Origin: Lacustribacter sp964460315
Lineage (GTDB): Bacteria; Pseudomonadota; Gammaproteobacteria; Burkholderiales; Burkholderiaceae_A
Direction of reading: 5' to 3'
Assembly: GCA_964460315.1 (NCBI GenBank)
Contig: CAYWPQ010000004.1
Location: 27,914-91,913, forward strand
Length of the DNA stretch: 64,000 bases
This document shows positions 16,564-25,341 of the stretch, in pieces. The notes under the pieces are model-generated. The model did not search any database, was not told the origin of the DNA, and saw only the letters and a list, made by a program, of their open reading frames with translations. The translations under genes were made by a program, and so were the position numbers. Position 1 is the stretch's first letter. Every line of letters begins with the position of its first letter.

Positions 16564-17169
16564 TTAACGCAACAAGAGCAAAACAGGAAGGCCAAGAGCA
16601 CAGACAAGGATCGCGATATAGATCTGCGTCGCAACGCGAGTGAATCGCATCGCTGGATCAAGCTCATCAAGTTTCGAATATTTTCTGGCCTGCCATGCGG
16701 GAATCAGCGCACTGACCACCCAAAAGGCCGAAGGCGGAAGGGCCATGACGATGGTTGCACCAGCGGTCACCGCTGAGGCGGCGTAGATCGCGAGTACCGC
16801 GAACTTCGTCATGCCAATCACAGGCACTCGACCAAGCCAGCTTCCCGCATAAATAAGGCCAAGACCCATCGCAGCCGCAATGCCCGCGGCACTCGGTGGT
16901 CCCAGGGTGATGGCCGCTTCGGATGCGAGTACAAGCGCGCTGGTGGCCACCAAAACGGCAGCGGCAAATTGAAATTCTCCGAGCCACTCGGCCTCCGATG
17001 AGGTTCGACGAGCGAGCCATCGTCTGACGAGGACAACCGTGCCTATGGCGACCAATAAGGGGGCCAAAAGATATTCCAGCCGAATGACGGCAAGGTCGAC
17101 TCCGGCGAGCAGCCCCACCGCTGCGCCAATCGCAACCGCGATCACCGTGAGGGCCAGGCCAGCGAACAC
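16564..17169 (-). CDS. Uncharacterised integral membrane protein
   Basis: I do not recognise this 201-residue protein. It is strongly hydrophobic, with about six likely transmembrane segments (near residues 3-22, 30-48, 68-88, 92-108, 120-145 and 182-200). A basic patch RRWLARRTSS follows the second segment and a polar loop WQARKYSKLDELDPAMRFTR precedes the last. There is no signature for transport or catalysis. The general composition recalls polytopic prenyltransferase-like proteins, but the Asp-rich motifs of UbiA enzymes are absent. It begins two bases after the aspS stop, so it is co-translated with that gene. Confidence 0.75.
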   Translation of the reverse strand: MFAGLALTVIAVAIGAAVGLLAGVDLAVIRLEYLLAPLLVAIGTVVLVRRWLARRTSSEAEWLGEFQFAAAVLVATSALVLASEAAITLGPPSAAGIAAAMGLGLIYAGSWLGRVPVIGMTKFAVLAIYAASAVTAGATIVMALPPSAFWVVSALIPAWQARKYSKLDELDPAMRFTRVATQIYIAILVCALGLPVLLLLR

Positions 17170-17171
17170 GT

Positions 17172-18968
17172 CTATCCCGAGATTTTTGGTGCTTCGCGCA
17201 GACGAATATGGAGCTCTCGAAGCTGCTTCTCATCCACCGCCGAGGGCGCTTGAGTAAGAAGACACTGAGCACGCTGCGTCTTCGGAAATGCAATGACATC
17301 GCGAATGCTTTCGGCACCCGACATCAGGGTCACGATTCGATCAAGACCAAAGGCAATACCACCGTGAGGAGGTGCGCCATATTGAAGGGCGTCGAGCAAA
17401 AAGCCAAATTTTGCGGCGGCTTCTTCGGGCCCGATCTTCAGGGCGCGGAACACCTTGCTCTGAACCTCTTCGCGGTGAATACGAACCGACCCGCCGCCAA
17501 GTTCCCATCCGTTCAGAACCATGTCGTAGGCCTTGGCCACACACTGGCCAGGGTCAGTGTTCATGAGGTTTTCATGGCCGTCCTTCGGGGCGGTAAAGGG
17601 GTGGTGCACCGCCACCCAACGATCGTCCTCTTCGTCATGCTCGAACATGGGGAAGTCGACCACCCAAAGCGCCTGCCAGCCGGCCTGAAAGAGCCCATGC
17701 TGCTTGGCGAATTCACTGTGACCAATCTTGAGCCGCAGCGCACCCATCGCATCATTGGTGACCTTCGCCTTATCGGCACCGAAGAAGATCAGGTCGCCAT
17801 CTTGTGCACCCGATCGGTCGAGAATGGCGGCAATCGATTCGTCATGGAGATTTTTAATGATGGGTGACTGAAGGCCGTCGCGGCCTTTGGCGCGCTCGTT
17901 GACCTTGATCCAGGCCAGCCCCTTGGCGCCATAGATTTTGACGAACTCGGTGTAGGCGTCAATCTCGCCTCGGCTGATGGCCGCACCACCCGGAACACGC
18001 AGTCCTACCACGCGGCCCTTCGGATGGTTCGCGGGCTCGGAGAAGACTTTGAAGTCCACCGTTTTCATGGCGTCGGTCAGTTCCGTGAATTCAAGCTTGA
18101 CGCGAAGATCAGGCTTGTCCGAGCCAAAGCGATGCATGGCTTCCGCATAGGTCATGACCGGGAACTGATCGGCCAGCGAGATCTGGATGGTCGTTTCAAA
18201 GACATGACGAATCATGCGTTCGAAGAGATCGCGAATCTGCTGCTCACTAAGAAAGGAAGTTTCGCAATCGATCTGAGTGAATTCGGGCTGTCGATCCGCG
18301 CGCAGATCCTCGTCGCGAAAGCATTTGGTGATCTGATAGTAACGATCAAAACCCGCCACCATCAAGAGTTGCTTAAACAACTGAGGCGACTGAGGCAATG
18401 CAAAAAACTGCCCCGCATTCACTCGCGAAGGAACAAGGTAATCACGAGCACCCTCGGGGGTGGATTTGGTCAGCATGGGTGTTTCGATGTCGACAAAACC
18501 CTGTGCATCCAGATAGCGGCGAACTTCCATGGCTACCCGGTAACGCAGCATCAGATTCTTTTGCATCATCGGCCGGCGAAGGTCCAGAACCCGATGGGTC
18601 AAACGGGTGGTCTCCGAAAGGTTGTCGTCATCGAGTTGAAAGGGTGGTGTGACCGAGGGGTTGAGCACTTCGATCTCATGGCAGAGCACCTCGATCTCGC
18701 CGCTCTTGAGGTTGGCATTGATGGTGCCCTCGGGGCGCTTTCGAACCAAGCCCTTGATTTGGATGCAGAACTCATTGCGTAGGGTTTCCGCCGTTTTAAA
18801 CATCTCGGGCCGATCAGGGTCGCAGACGACCTGGGCCAAGCCCTCGCGGTCACGAAGATCAATGAAAATCACACCGCCATGATCACGGCGGCGATGGACC
18901 CAGCCGCAGAGTGTCACGGTTTGGCCAAGTTGCTCAGCGCAGACTGAGCCAGCATATTGAGATCGCAT
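17172..18968 (-). CDS. aspS: Aspartate--tRNA ligase
   Basis: This 598-residue class II aminoacyl-tRNA synthetase charges tRNA-Asp (and in some betaproteobacteria tRNA-Asn). The N-terminal OB-fold anticodon domain contains VTLCGWVHRRRDHGGVIFID. The catalytic core shows motif 2 in FRDEDLRADRQPEFTQID and motif 3 in GIAFGLDRIVTLM, with a bacterial GAD insertion between. Length is normal. Whether the enzyme is discriminating cannot be told without checking for an AsnRS or GatCAB elsewhere. It is eight bases from the DUF502 gene. Confidence 0.98.
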   Translation of the reverse strand: MRSQYAGSVCAEQLGQTVTLCGWVHRRRDHGGVIFIDLRDREGLAQVVCDPDRPEMFKTAETLRNEFCIQIKGLVRKRPEGTINANLKSGEIEVLCHEIEVLNPSVTPPFQLDDDNLSETTRLTHRVLDLRRPMMQKNLMLRYRVAMEVRRYLDAQGFVDIETPMLTKSTPEGARDYLVPSRVNAGQFFALPQSPQLFKQLLMVAGFDRYYQITKCFRDEDLRADRQPEFTQIDCETSFLSEQQIRDLFERMIRHVFETTIQISLADQFPVMTYAEAMHRFGSDKPDLRVKLEFTELTDAMKTVDFKVFSEPANHPKGRVVGLRVPGGAAISRGEIDAYTEFVKIYGAKGLAWIKVNERAKGRDGLQSPIIKNLHDESIAAILDRSGAQDGDLIFFGADKAKVTNDAMGALRLKIGHSEFAKQHGLFQAGWQALWVVDFPMFEHDEEDDRWVAVHHPFTAPKDGHENLMNTDPGQCVAKAYDMVLNGWELGGGSVRIHREEVQSKVFRALKIGPEEAAAKFGFLLDALQYGAPPHGGIAFGLDRIVTLMSGAESIRDVIAFPKTQRAQCLLTQAPSAVDEKQLRELHIRLREAPKISG

Positions 18969-18976
18969 AACAGTTC

Positions 18977-19627
18977 CTATTTAGACTTCACAACGCGGGG
19001 CGCTACCGTGCCCATGCTTACAACATATTTCAGAGCCGCATCCACCGGAATATCCAACTCAACAATTTCGGCCCTGGGCATCATCAGAAAAAAACCTGAG
19101 GTGGGATTGGGCGTGGTGGGCACATAGATCGACACGGAATCAGTCGGCAGGTATCCGACCACCTGCTGCGCTGGGGTTCCTGTGACAAAGCCGATGGTCC
19201 ATGACCCATGCCGCGGGTATTGAACGAGTACGGCCTGGCGAAAAGCTTGGCCATTGGGTGCAAGAATGGTGTCACTCACCTGCTTGACCGACGAATAGAT
19301 GGAGCGCACTAACGGAATTCGCCGCATCAGCGCTTCCCAGAATTCAACCAGCTTTTGGCCAATGAGGTTGGCGGCAAGAAAGCCCGTGACGAGAATTAGG
19401 GCAACCACAACAAGGACCCCAAACCCCGGAATGTGGACGCCGAAAAGCACCTCAGAACGCAAGGCGATGGGCAGCACACTGTCCAGAGCATCAAAGATCC
19501 AGGTGATCACCCAGATGGTGATGGACAGCGGTGCCCAGAGAATCAGGCCCGCAAGAAAGTAACGTTTAAAGTGCGTTTGAACAGCCATGGATTTGGGTTG
19601 CGATTGAGGTTGCGATTCAGGCTGCAT
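18977..19627 (-). CDS. DUF502 family inner-membrane protein
   Basis: This protein of about 216 residues matches the DUF502 family. Two transmembrane helices lie near the N-terminus (YFLAGLILWAPLSITIWVI and a FGVLVVVALILVTGFLAANLIG-type segment), followed by a soluble domain with the family features RIPLVRSIYSSVKQVSDTI and the VYVPTTPNPTSGF-like block. Function is unknown. The ATG at 19627 overlaps the fmdB stop; a second in-frame ATG at 19588 removes a Gln/Pro-rich start and would give 203 residues. The order fmdB, DUF502, aspS is common in betaproteobacteria. Confidence 0.87.
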   Translation of the reverse strand: MQPESQPQSQPKSMAVQTHFKRYFLAGLILWAPLSITIWVITWIFDALDSVLPIALRSEVLFGVHIPGFGVLVVVALILVTGFLAANLIGQKLVEFWEALMRRIPLVRSIYSSVKQVSDTILAPNGQAFRQAVLVQYPRHGSWTIGFVTGTPAQQVVGYLPTDSVSIYVPTTPNPTSGFFLMMPRAEIVELDIPVDAALKYVVSMGTVAPRVVKSK

Positions 19628-19985
19628 TGGACGACCCGCTCGGGGCCGCTGAACCGCTCGATGCACCACTCGACGGGCTGGCAGCCGGGGTGGTTGAGCC
19701 TGCTGATGTCGCCGTGGAGGGGCCCGATGCGGCCGAACTTGCTGGTGCCGAGCTGGCAACGGCCGACTCAGGCGAGGCCGAACCCGAGGCGGGCTTTTTG
19801 GCGGAATCCCGGAAATCGGTCACATACCAGCCCGTGCCCTTCAGCGCAAAGCCAGCTGCAGTGACCTGTTTGACAAGTTTGGGCTTGCCGCACTGAGGGC
19901 AGTCAACAAGCGGCGGGTCAGAGAGTTTTTGGAGCGCGTCTTTCTGAAAGCCGCACTCTTCACAGCGATAGGCGTAGATGGGCAT
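19617..19985 (-). CDS. FmdB-family zinc-ribbon protein
   Basis: This 122-residue protein starts with the FmdB zinc ribbon: MPIYAYRCEECG and later CPQCGKP provide two CxxC pairs. The GTGWYVTDFRDS segment that follows is typical of the family. The rest, from about residue 65, is a low-complexity tail of Ala, Ser, Gly and Pro. FmdB proteins are predicted regulators, with little direct evidence. The gene overlaps the next gene by 11 bases. Confidence 0.88.
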   Translation of the reverse strand: MPIYAYRCEECGFQKDALQKLSDPPLVDCPQCGKPKLVKQVTAAGFALKGTGWYVTDFRDSAKKPASGSASPESAVASSAPASSAASGPSTATSAGSTTPAASPSSGASSGSAAPSGSSNAA

Positions 19986-19989
19986 GGCT

Positions 19990-20037
19990 CGGTTTCCGTC
20001 AAAACGATGCGCGCCGCAAAAGCGGCGCGATAAACCG
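19990..20037 (-). other. Nested GC-rich hairpin between ssb and fmdB
   Basis: CGCGCCGC (20029-20022) and GCGGCGCG (20017-20010) form a perfect 8-bp stem with a TTTT loop on the minus strand. An outer pair CGGTTT/AAACCG (20037-20032 and 19995-19990) encloses it. The right arm ends three bases before the fmdB region, so it could hide the fmdB ribosome site or act as a weak terminator; no T-tract follows directly. Confidence 0.5.
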
Positions 20038-20059
20038 AAATTTTACCTGCTAATCCAGC

Positions 20060-20509
20060 CTAGAAGGGGATGTCGTCGTCAAGCTCGTCAAAGCCAGAGG
20101 CTTTGCCCGCGGGCTTGGAGGCCGCTCTGGAGGCGGCAGGGGCGGACGATGCCGAACCCGCAGGGTCTCCGTCGCCGGCGGAATCGTCGCGACGGCCACC
20201 CACAAATTCGAGTTCCGTAATGCGAGCCCGCAACGAGAAGCCTTGGCCAGAGCCGTCCTTCTTTTCATAGGTTTCAATATGGGGCTCCGACAAGGTGACA
20301 AAAACCTGAGACCCCTTGGAAAGATAAGGCTGAAGCTTTTCGACTCGATCACCCCACATGGCGGCATTGATCCACTGGGTGGGCCTGCGGCCGTCACTTC
20401 CCTTACGGCCGTAATCAAAGGCCAGTGAAATGTCCATGACCGCCTTACCGTCCGGTGTGTAGCGGGCCACGGGCTCGTTTCCAACTCTTGCAACGCCAAC
20501 CATTAACAT
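20060..20509 (-). CDS. ssb: Single-stranded DNA-binding protein, divergent
   Basis: This 149-residue protein has an OB-fold-type SSB core and ends with the acidic SSB tip DELDDDIPF that recruits repair and replication proteins. The start at 20509 is set by GAGGAG six bases upstream. The N-terminus (MLMVGVARVGNEPVARYTPDG) departs from the usual NKVILVGNLG pattern of proteobacterial SSB, although WINAAMWGDRVEKLQPYLSKGSQVFV aligns with the WHRVVLFGKLAEVA...YLRKGSQVYI region. A linker of Ala, Ser and Gly follows the core. Synteny with uvrA and an MFS gene is the standard betaproteobacterial ssb setting. Confidence 0.88.
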   Translation of the reverse strand: MLMVGVARVGNEPVARYTPDGKAVMDISLAFDYGRKGSDGRRPTQWINAAMWGDRVEKLQPYLSKGSQVFVTLSEPHIETYEKKDGSGQGFSLRARITELEFVGGRRDDSAGDGDPAGSASSAPAASRAASKPAGKASGFDELDDDIPF

Positions 20510-20575
20510 CTTTTTCTCCTCAAAAATGCCCGGAATTGGGACCACGGCAAGCATGGCCATGCCGGTTAGAAATAA

Positions 20576-21787
20576 CTATCCCACAATTGGCTTAGGTCGG
20601 CGCGGACCAATTTCCCGAAGACCGAAAGAAACCACGCCCCAGACCAGGATCATGGCGACACAGGCCAAGTAAACCGCCTGATCGCCAAAGGCTTTGGCCA
20701 TGGCGCCGCCCAAAAGACCGCCGGAAAAAAGCCCAAGCGACTGAGTGGTGTTGTAGACCCCAAGCGCAAGGCCGCGATGCTCAGGCGGGGCCACCCTGGA
20801 CACCCAAGAAGGCAGGAACGCCTCCAGCAGATTGAAGGAGGTGAAAAACAGAAACAACACCGCTGCCCAGATCCAGAGAATATGCGGCAATAGGGCAAAC
20901 CCAAGAATGGCAAGCCCCATCAGGCCAATCGCCGCGAGAAATGCGGGCTTATTTTTGCCGGTGCGCTCGGCCCAAAAAATAGGGGGCACCATGGCGGCAA
21001 ATGACAGCAGCACCACAGGTAGGTAGACCTTCCAGTGCTGGCCAAGCGAAAAGTCCATGTCGATCAGGGCCAAGGGAATCACCACAAAGATGGCGGTCTG
21101 GGTCATGTGAATCATGTAGATTCCAAAGTTCAGGCGCATCAACTGGCCATTGGACAGCACGGTGGCTTTGGCCTGTGCCATTGAATAATCGGTGGCCTTG
21201 CGCCGCGGTGGCTCGGCCATGCGCAGGACCGGCACCATGGCCGCCATCACCAGACCGCCCGTGAGCCAGAACAGCCCTTCCATGCCTACGACCGCGGCCA
21301 GCGCGGGCGCAACGATTAATGACAAGGCAAAGGCTAGACCAATCGTGCCGCCAATCAAGGCCATGGCACGGGTGCGAACTTCATCGCGGGTGGAGTCGGC
21401 TAAAAACGCAGTGACTGCCGCTGAGATGGCCCCGGCACCCTGAAGCGCTCGACCCACCGCAAGCCACTCGATGGACGTGGCCATGGCTGCAACAAAACTA
21501 CCGGCCGCAAAAATAGCGAGGCCCACCAGAATCACTCGCCGGCGACCGTAACGGTCTGAGGCCATGCCAAACGGAATCTGAAGCATGGCCTGGGTGAGCC
21601 CATACACCCCCACAGCAATTCCAATCCAAATGGGATCGGTGCCGCGCTCAAGCTTTTGGGCCTCGGCAGCAAGAATCGGAAAGACGAGAAAAAGCCCAAG
21701 CATGCGAAGGCCGTAGAGCATCGAGAGCGAAAGACAGGCCCGCCATTCCTCTCGGGTGAATCGAATTTTTGAAGATGCGTTCGTCAT
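20576..21787 (-). CDS. Major facilitator superfamily transporter
   Basis: This 403-residue protein has twelve likely transmembrane helices. The MFS motif A is visible in the loop after helix 2 (GMASDRYGRRRVILVG), and an ALQGAGAIS segment marks helix 4. It resembles drug-efflux-type (DHA1) permeases; substrate is not predictable. It is transcribed divergently from uvrA, with only 40 bases between the start codons, and leads the ssb-fmdB-DUF502-aspS run. The position between uvrA and ssb is conserved in Burkholderiales. Confidence 0.9.
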   Translation of the reverse strand: MTNASSKIRFTREEWRACLSLSMLYGLRMLGLFLVFPILAAEAQKLERGTDPIWIGIAVGVYGLTQAMLQIPFGMASDRYGRRRVILVGLAIFAAGSFVAAMATSIEWLAVGRALQGAGAISAAVTAFLADSTRDEVRTRAMALIGGTIGLAFALSLIVAPALAAVVGMEGLFWLTGGLVMAAMVPVLRMAEPPRRKATDYSMAQAKATVLSNGQLMRLNFGIYMIHMTQTAIFVVIPLALIDMDFSLGQHWKVYLPVVLLSFAAMVPPIFWAERTGKNKPAFLAAIGLMGLAILGFALLPHILWIWAAVLFLFFTSFNLLEAFLPSWVSRVAPPEHRGLALGVYNTTQSLGLFSGGLLGGAMAKAFGDQAVYLACVAMILVWGVVSFGLREIGPRRPKPIVG

Positions 21788-21827
21788 GAGTGACGGTTAT
21801 AGTATTCGATTGGCCAAAAAAGAGACT

Positions 21828-24728
21828 ATGCGAGACGCAATTCAAGCCATTCGGGTCCGCGGCGCACGAACGCACAACCTCAAGAACATTGATATTGATC
21901 TGCCCAGGCATCAGCTGGTGGTGATCACAGGGTTGTCGGGCTCAGGCAAGTCGTCGCTCGCTTTTGACACGCTCTATGCCGAAGGCCAGCGCCGTTATGT
22001 GGAATCGCTCTCGGCGTATGCCCGTCAGTTTTTGCAGCTGATGGAAAAGCCCGATGTCGATCTGATCGAAGGCCTGTCGCCCGCCATCGCCATTGAACAA
22101 AAGGCCACCAGCCACAACCCTCGCTCGACGGTGGGCACGGTCACGGAAATTCATGACTACCTTCGGCTTCTGTTCGCGCGCGCAGGCGTCCCACACTGCC
22201 CAGACCATCCCGAGCACCGACTGGAATCCCAAACCATTTCACAAATGGTCGACCAGATTCTCAGCTGGCCAGAGCAGTCCAAACTGACCGTGTTGGCCCC
22301 GGTGCTTTCGCATCGGAAGGGCGAACATCACGACCTGATCAATAGCCTTCGCGCTCAGGGTTTTGTCCGTGTGCGTATTCAAACCGAGCATCAGCCGCCT
22401 CAGCTTGTCGACCTTGATCAGCTGAATGGGCTTTCAAAGAATCAGCGGCACTCGTTGGATGTGGTCATTGATCGGGTGCGCATCAAGCCCGACATTCAAC
22501 AGCGTCTTGCCGAGTCCCTGGAAACTGCGCTGAGACTTGGCGAAGGCCGAGCCCTGATCATTTGTGAGCCCGAATCAACCCAAGACATGGAGCTCCGGGA
22601 ACATGTTTTTTCTACCCAATTCGCCTGCCCAAGCTGTGGCTTTAGCCTGAAAGATCTTGAGCCGCAGCTCTTTTCTTTCAACAGCCCCAGCGGTGCCTGC
22701 GAGGCCTGTGACGGGCTGGGTTCGGTTGAATTTTTTGATCCCAAACGGGTGGTGCAGTTTCCTCACCTCAGCCTGGGCTCGGGGGCCATTCGTGGATGGG
22801 ACAGCCGGAACGCGTTTTACTTTCAGCTTTTACAGAGCCTGGCCGCACACTATCAATTTGATCTCGAGACCCCCTTCGAGGCCTTGCCTGAATCGATTCA
22901 GAATGTGCTGCTGCATGGGTCGGGCGACGAGGTCATTGCGCTGCGCTATCCCGGGGACCGAGGCAAGCTGGTGGTGAAGCAGCATCCCTTCGAAGGAATC
23001 TTGCCCAATATGGAGCGGCGCTATGCCGAGACCGATTCGGTGGCGGTGAAAGAGGAGCTTGGCCGCTACCGCAACACCCAACCGTGCCCCAGCTGCGCAG
23101 GCACAAGGCTCAAGCGTGAGGCCAGATTTGTGCGGGTGGGTCTTCCGGGCCAAGACATTGATCTGCCAAGCCTGATGCATCTGCCGCTTCGCGAAGCCTC
23201 TCACCGGCTGAAGTCACTTGAACTTCCTGGAATGAAAGCGGCGATTGGCGAAAAAATCCTTGCCGAAGTCACCGCTAGGCTTGGCTTTCTGATTAACGTT
23301 GGGCTTGACTACCTCACCCTCGATCGCCCAGCAGCGACGCTCTCTGGCGGTGAAGGCCAACGAATTCGGCTGGCCAGTCAGATTGGTGCAGGGCTGTCGG
23401 GCGTGATGTATGTCTTGGATGAACCCTCCATCGGGCTTCATCAACGTGACAACGATCGCCTGCTCAACACCCTGCGTAGCCTTCGCGATCTTGGCAACAC
23501 CGTGATCGTGGTGGAACATGATGAAGACGCCATTCTCAGTGCCGACTATGTGGTTGATATGGGGCCCGGCGCGGGTGTGCATGGCGGGCAGGTGGTGGCC
23601 CAAGGTAGCCCTCGTGACATTTTGAACCACGCCGATTCGCTCACTGGTCAATACCTTTCGGGGCGAGAGTCCATCGCGATTCCCAAACGTCACCCGCCCA
23701 CCCAAGGCAAGGTGCTCAAACTGATGGGCGCCTGCGGCAACAACCTAAAACAGGTCAGCATTGAGATTCCTTGTGGACTGATGGTCTGTGTCACCGGCGT
23801 ATCCGGTTCAGGGAAGTCCACGCTCATTAACGACACTCTTTACACCGCCGCTGCAAAGCGCATCTATGGCTCGAGTGCCGAGCCTGCAGCGCATGACAGT
23901 ATTGAAGGCCTTGAATTGTTCGACAAGGTCATCAACGTGGACCAAAGCCCCATTGGCCGAACCCCACGCAGCAATCCCGCCACCTACACCGGCCTCTTCA
24001 CTCCCATTCGGGAACTCTTTGCACAGACCACCACGGCACGAGAGCGAGGCTATGACGCTGGACGTTTTTCATTCAATGTCAAAGGCGGGCGATGTGAAGC
24101 CTGCCAGGGCGACGGGCTGGTCAAGGTGGAGATGCATTTTCTTCCGGACGTCTATGTGCCCTGCGATGTCTGTCACGGCCTGCGTTACAACCGTGAGACC
24201 CTTGATGTCCGGTTTCGAGGAAAAAATATTGCCGAGGTGCTTGATCTCACCATTGAGCAGGCGATGGAATTTTTCCGTGCGGTTCCTAACGTTGCGCGCA
24301 GGCTTCAGACGCTTTTGGATGTTGGCCTTGGCTACATCAAGCTTGGCCAGAGTGCGACCACCCTTTCTGGGGGTGAGGCCCAACGGGTCAAGCTTTCGCA
24401 AGAGCTCTCGAAGCGCGACACTGGCCGAACGCTCTACATCCTTGATGAACCCACGACCGGTCTACACTTCCATGACATCAAACTCTTGCTGAAGGTTTTG
24501 CATACCCTTCGAGACGCAGGCAACACGCTGGTCATCATTGAACACAATCTGGATGTGATCAAAACAGCCGACTGGGTCATTGACATGGGGCCTGAGGGGG
24601 GCGACCTGGGCGGCACCCTGGTTGCCTGTGGCACGCCCGAATCCGTGGCGCAATGCGAGGCAAGCCACACCGGCCGTTACCTAGCGAAGGTGCTACGCGC
24701 GACGGGCGCGAGCCGAACTAAAAACTAA
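21828..24728 (+). CDS. uvrA: Excinuclease ABC subunit A
   Basis: UvrA is the damage-recognition ATPase of nucleotide excision repair; the protein here has 966 residues. Two ABC modules are present: Walker A GLSGSGKSSLAFDT and GVSGSGKSTLINDT, signatures LSGGEGQRIRLASQ and LSGGEAQRVKLSQEL, and Walker B VLDEPSIGLHQRD and ILDEPTTGLHFHD. Zinc-finger cysteines appear in CPSCGF/CEACDG and in GGRCEACQGDG/CDVCHG. I chose the ATG at 21828, preceded by AAGAGA and a TATAGT box at 21798-21803; earlier in-frame ATGs at 21756 and 21786 overlap the divergent MFS gene. No LexA-type box was seen upstream. The last 11 bases overlap the convergent phosphatase gene. Confidence 0.98.
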   Translation: MRDAIQAIRVRGARTHNLKNIDIDLPRHQLVVITGLSGSGKSSLAFDTLYAEGQRRYVESLSAYARQFLQLMEKPDVDLIEGLSPAIAIEQKATSHNPRSTVGTVTEIHDYLRLLFARAGVPHCPDHPEHRLESQTISQMVDQILSWPEQSKLTVLAPVLSHRKGEHHDLINSLRAQGFVRVRIQTEHQPPQLVDLDQLNGLSKNQRHSLDVVIDRVRIKPDIQQRLAESLETALRLGEGRALIICEPESTQDMELREHVFSTQFACPSCGFSLKDLEPQLFSFNSPSGACEACDGLGSVEFFDPKRVVQFPHLSLGSGAIRGWDSRNAFYFQLLQSLAAHYQFDLETPFEALPESIQNVLLHGSGDEVIALRYPGDRGKLVVKQHPFEGILPNMERRYAETDSVAVKEELGRYRNTQPCPSCAGTRLKREARFVRVGLPGQDIDLPSLMHLPLREASHRLKSLELPGMKAAIGEKILAEVTARLGFLINVGLDYLTLDRPAATLSGGEGQRIRLASQIGAGLSGVMYVLDEPSIGLHQRDNDRLLNTLRSLRDLGNTVIVVEHDEDAILSADYVVDMGPGAGVHGGQVVAQGSPRDILNHADSLTGQYLSGRESIAIPKRHPPTQGKVLKLMGACGNNLKQVSIEIPCGLMVCVTGVSGSGKSTLINDTLYTAAAKRIYGSSAEPAAHDSIEGLELFDKVINVDQSPIGRTPRSNPATYTGLFTPIRELFAQTTTARERGYDAGRFSFNVKGGRCEACQGDGLVKVEMHFLPDVYVPCDVCHGLRYNRETLDVRFRGKNIAEVLDLTIEQAMEFFRAVPNVARRLQTLLDVGLGYIKLGQSATTLSGGEAQRVKLSQELSKRDTGRTLYILDEPTTGLHFHDIKLLLKVLHTLRDAGNTLVIIEHNLDVIKTADWVIDMGPEGGDLGGTLVACGTPESVAQCEASHTGRYLAKVLRATGASRTKN

Positions 24729-25341
24729 TTCCGCTGGCCAACACCTGCAGGGGTGTGCCCGCGGACGGGTGCCTTGCCACCAACATTTCGCCCATGCCAA
24801 GCCACTGATTGGTTAGGCTGCTGATCACCACCTGATGGGTTACCCAGACCTGGAACTCGCCGGGTTTGGCTTCAAGGGCAAATTTCTTGGCAGCGGCTGC
24901 CGCTTCCTGAAGCTGGCGATCTCGATCGCCATGCCCTTGAAAAAACGAATTCAGCGCCACCCAGGGTTGAACCGGCAAGGCGCGGCCGAAATTGGTTTCA
25001 CTGAAGGCCTCATTGGCTGTGCGAAGACAACGGCACCACTGGCTTGATTTCACGGCGGACGGGGTGAGGCCATGCCTGCGAAACCATCGGCCGAAGCGTC
25101 TTGACTGCAATATGCCTTCTTCAGAGAGGTCGCGTTGGGTGGAGCAGTCATCAAGCCGCATATTGGGTGGGTCACCAAGGCCCGGTACGGTCACTGCATG
25201 ACGAATCAACACCAGAGCGCCGCCGCGTTTTAAGGCTTGAAGGTACGCCGCATCGCTCTGCGCCGAGACATTCAGCGGCAAGGACGAGAGCTTGGTCAGC
25301 GACAAGCCCGCCGACCAGCGAAGCAGGTCACGACGATTCAT
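24718..25341 (-). CDS. Histidine phosphatase family protein with Tat-type signal
   Basis: This 207-residue protein has a twin-arginine-like signal (MNRRDLLRWSAGLSL) with probable cleavage after a VSAQS region, so it is probably exported folded. The catalytic histidine lies in LVLIRHAVT, the arginine and acid regions in SSQWCRCLRTANEAF, and the second histidine in VWVTHQVVIS. Relatives include SixA- and Ais-like phosphatases of unknown substrate. The ATG at 25341 is preferred to a start 18 bases earlier because it begins the Tat motif. It overlaps both the upstream exonuclease gene and the convergent uvrA. Confidence 0.82.
   Translation of the reverse strand: MNRRDLLRWSAGLSLTKLSSLPLNVSAQSDAAYLQALKRGGALVLIRHAVTVPGLGDPPNMRLDDCSTQRDLSEEGILQSRRFGRWFRRHGLTPSAVKSSQWCRCLRTANEAFSETNFGRALPVQPWVALNSFFQGHGDRDRQLQEAAAAAKKFALEAKPGEFQVWVTHQVVISSLTNQWLGMGEMLVARHPSAGTPLQVLASGISF

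Noticed and set aside
21756..21830. LexA (SOS) box before uvrA
   Set aside because: I looked for the CTGT-N8-ACAG pattern in the short divergent region and found none.
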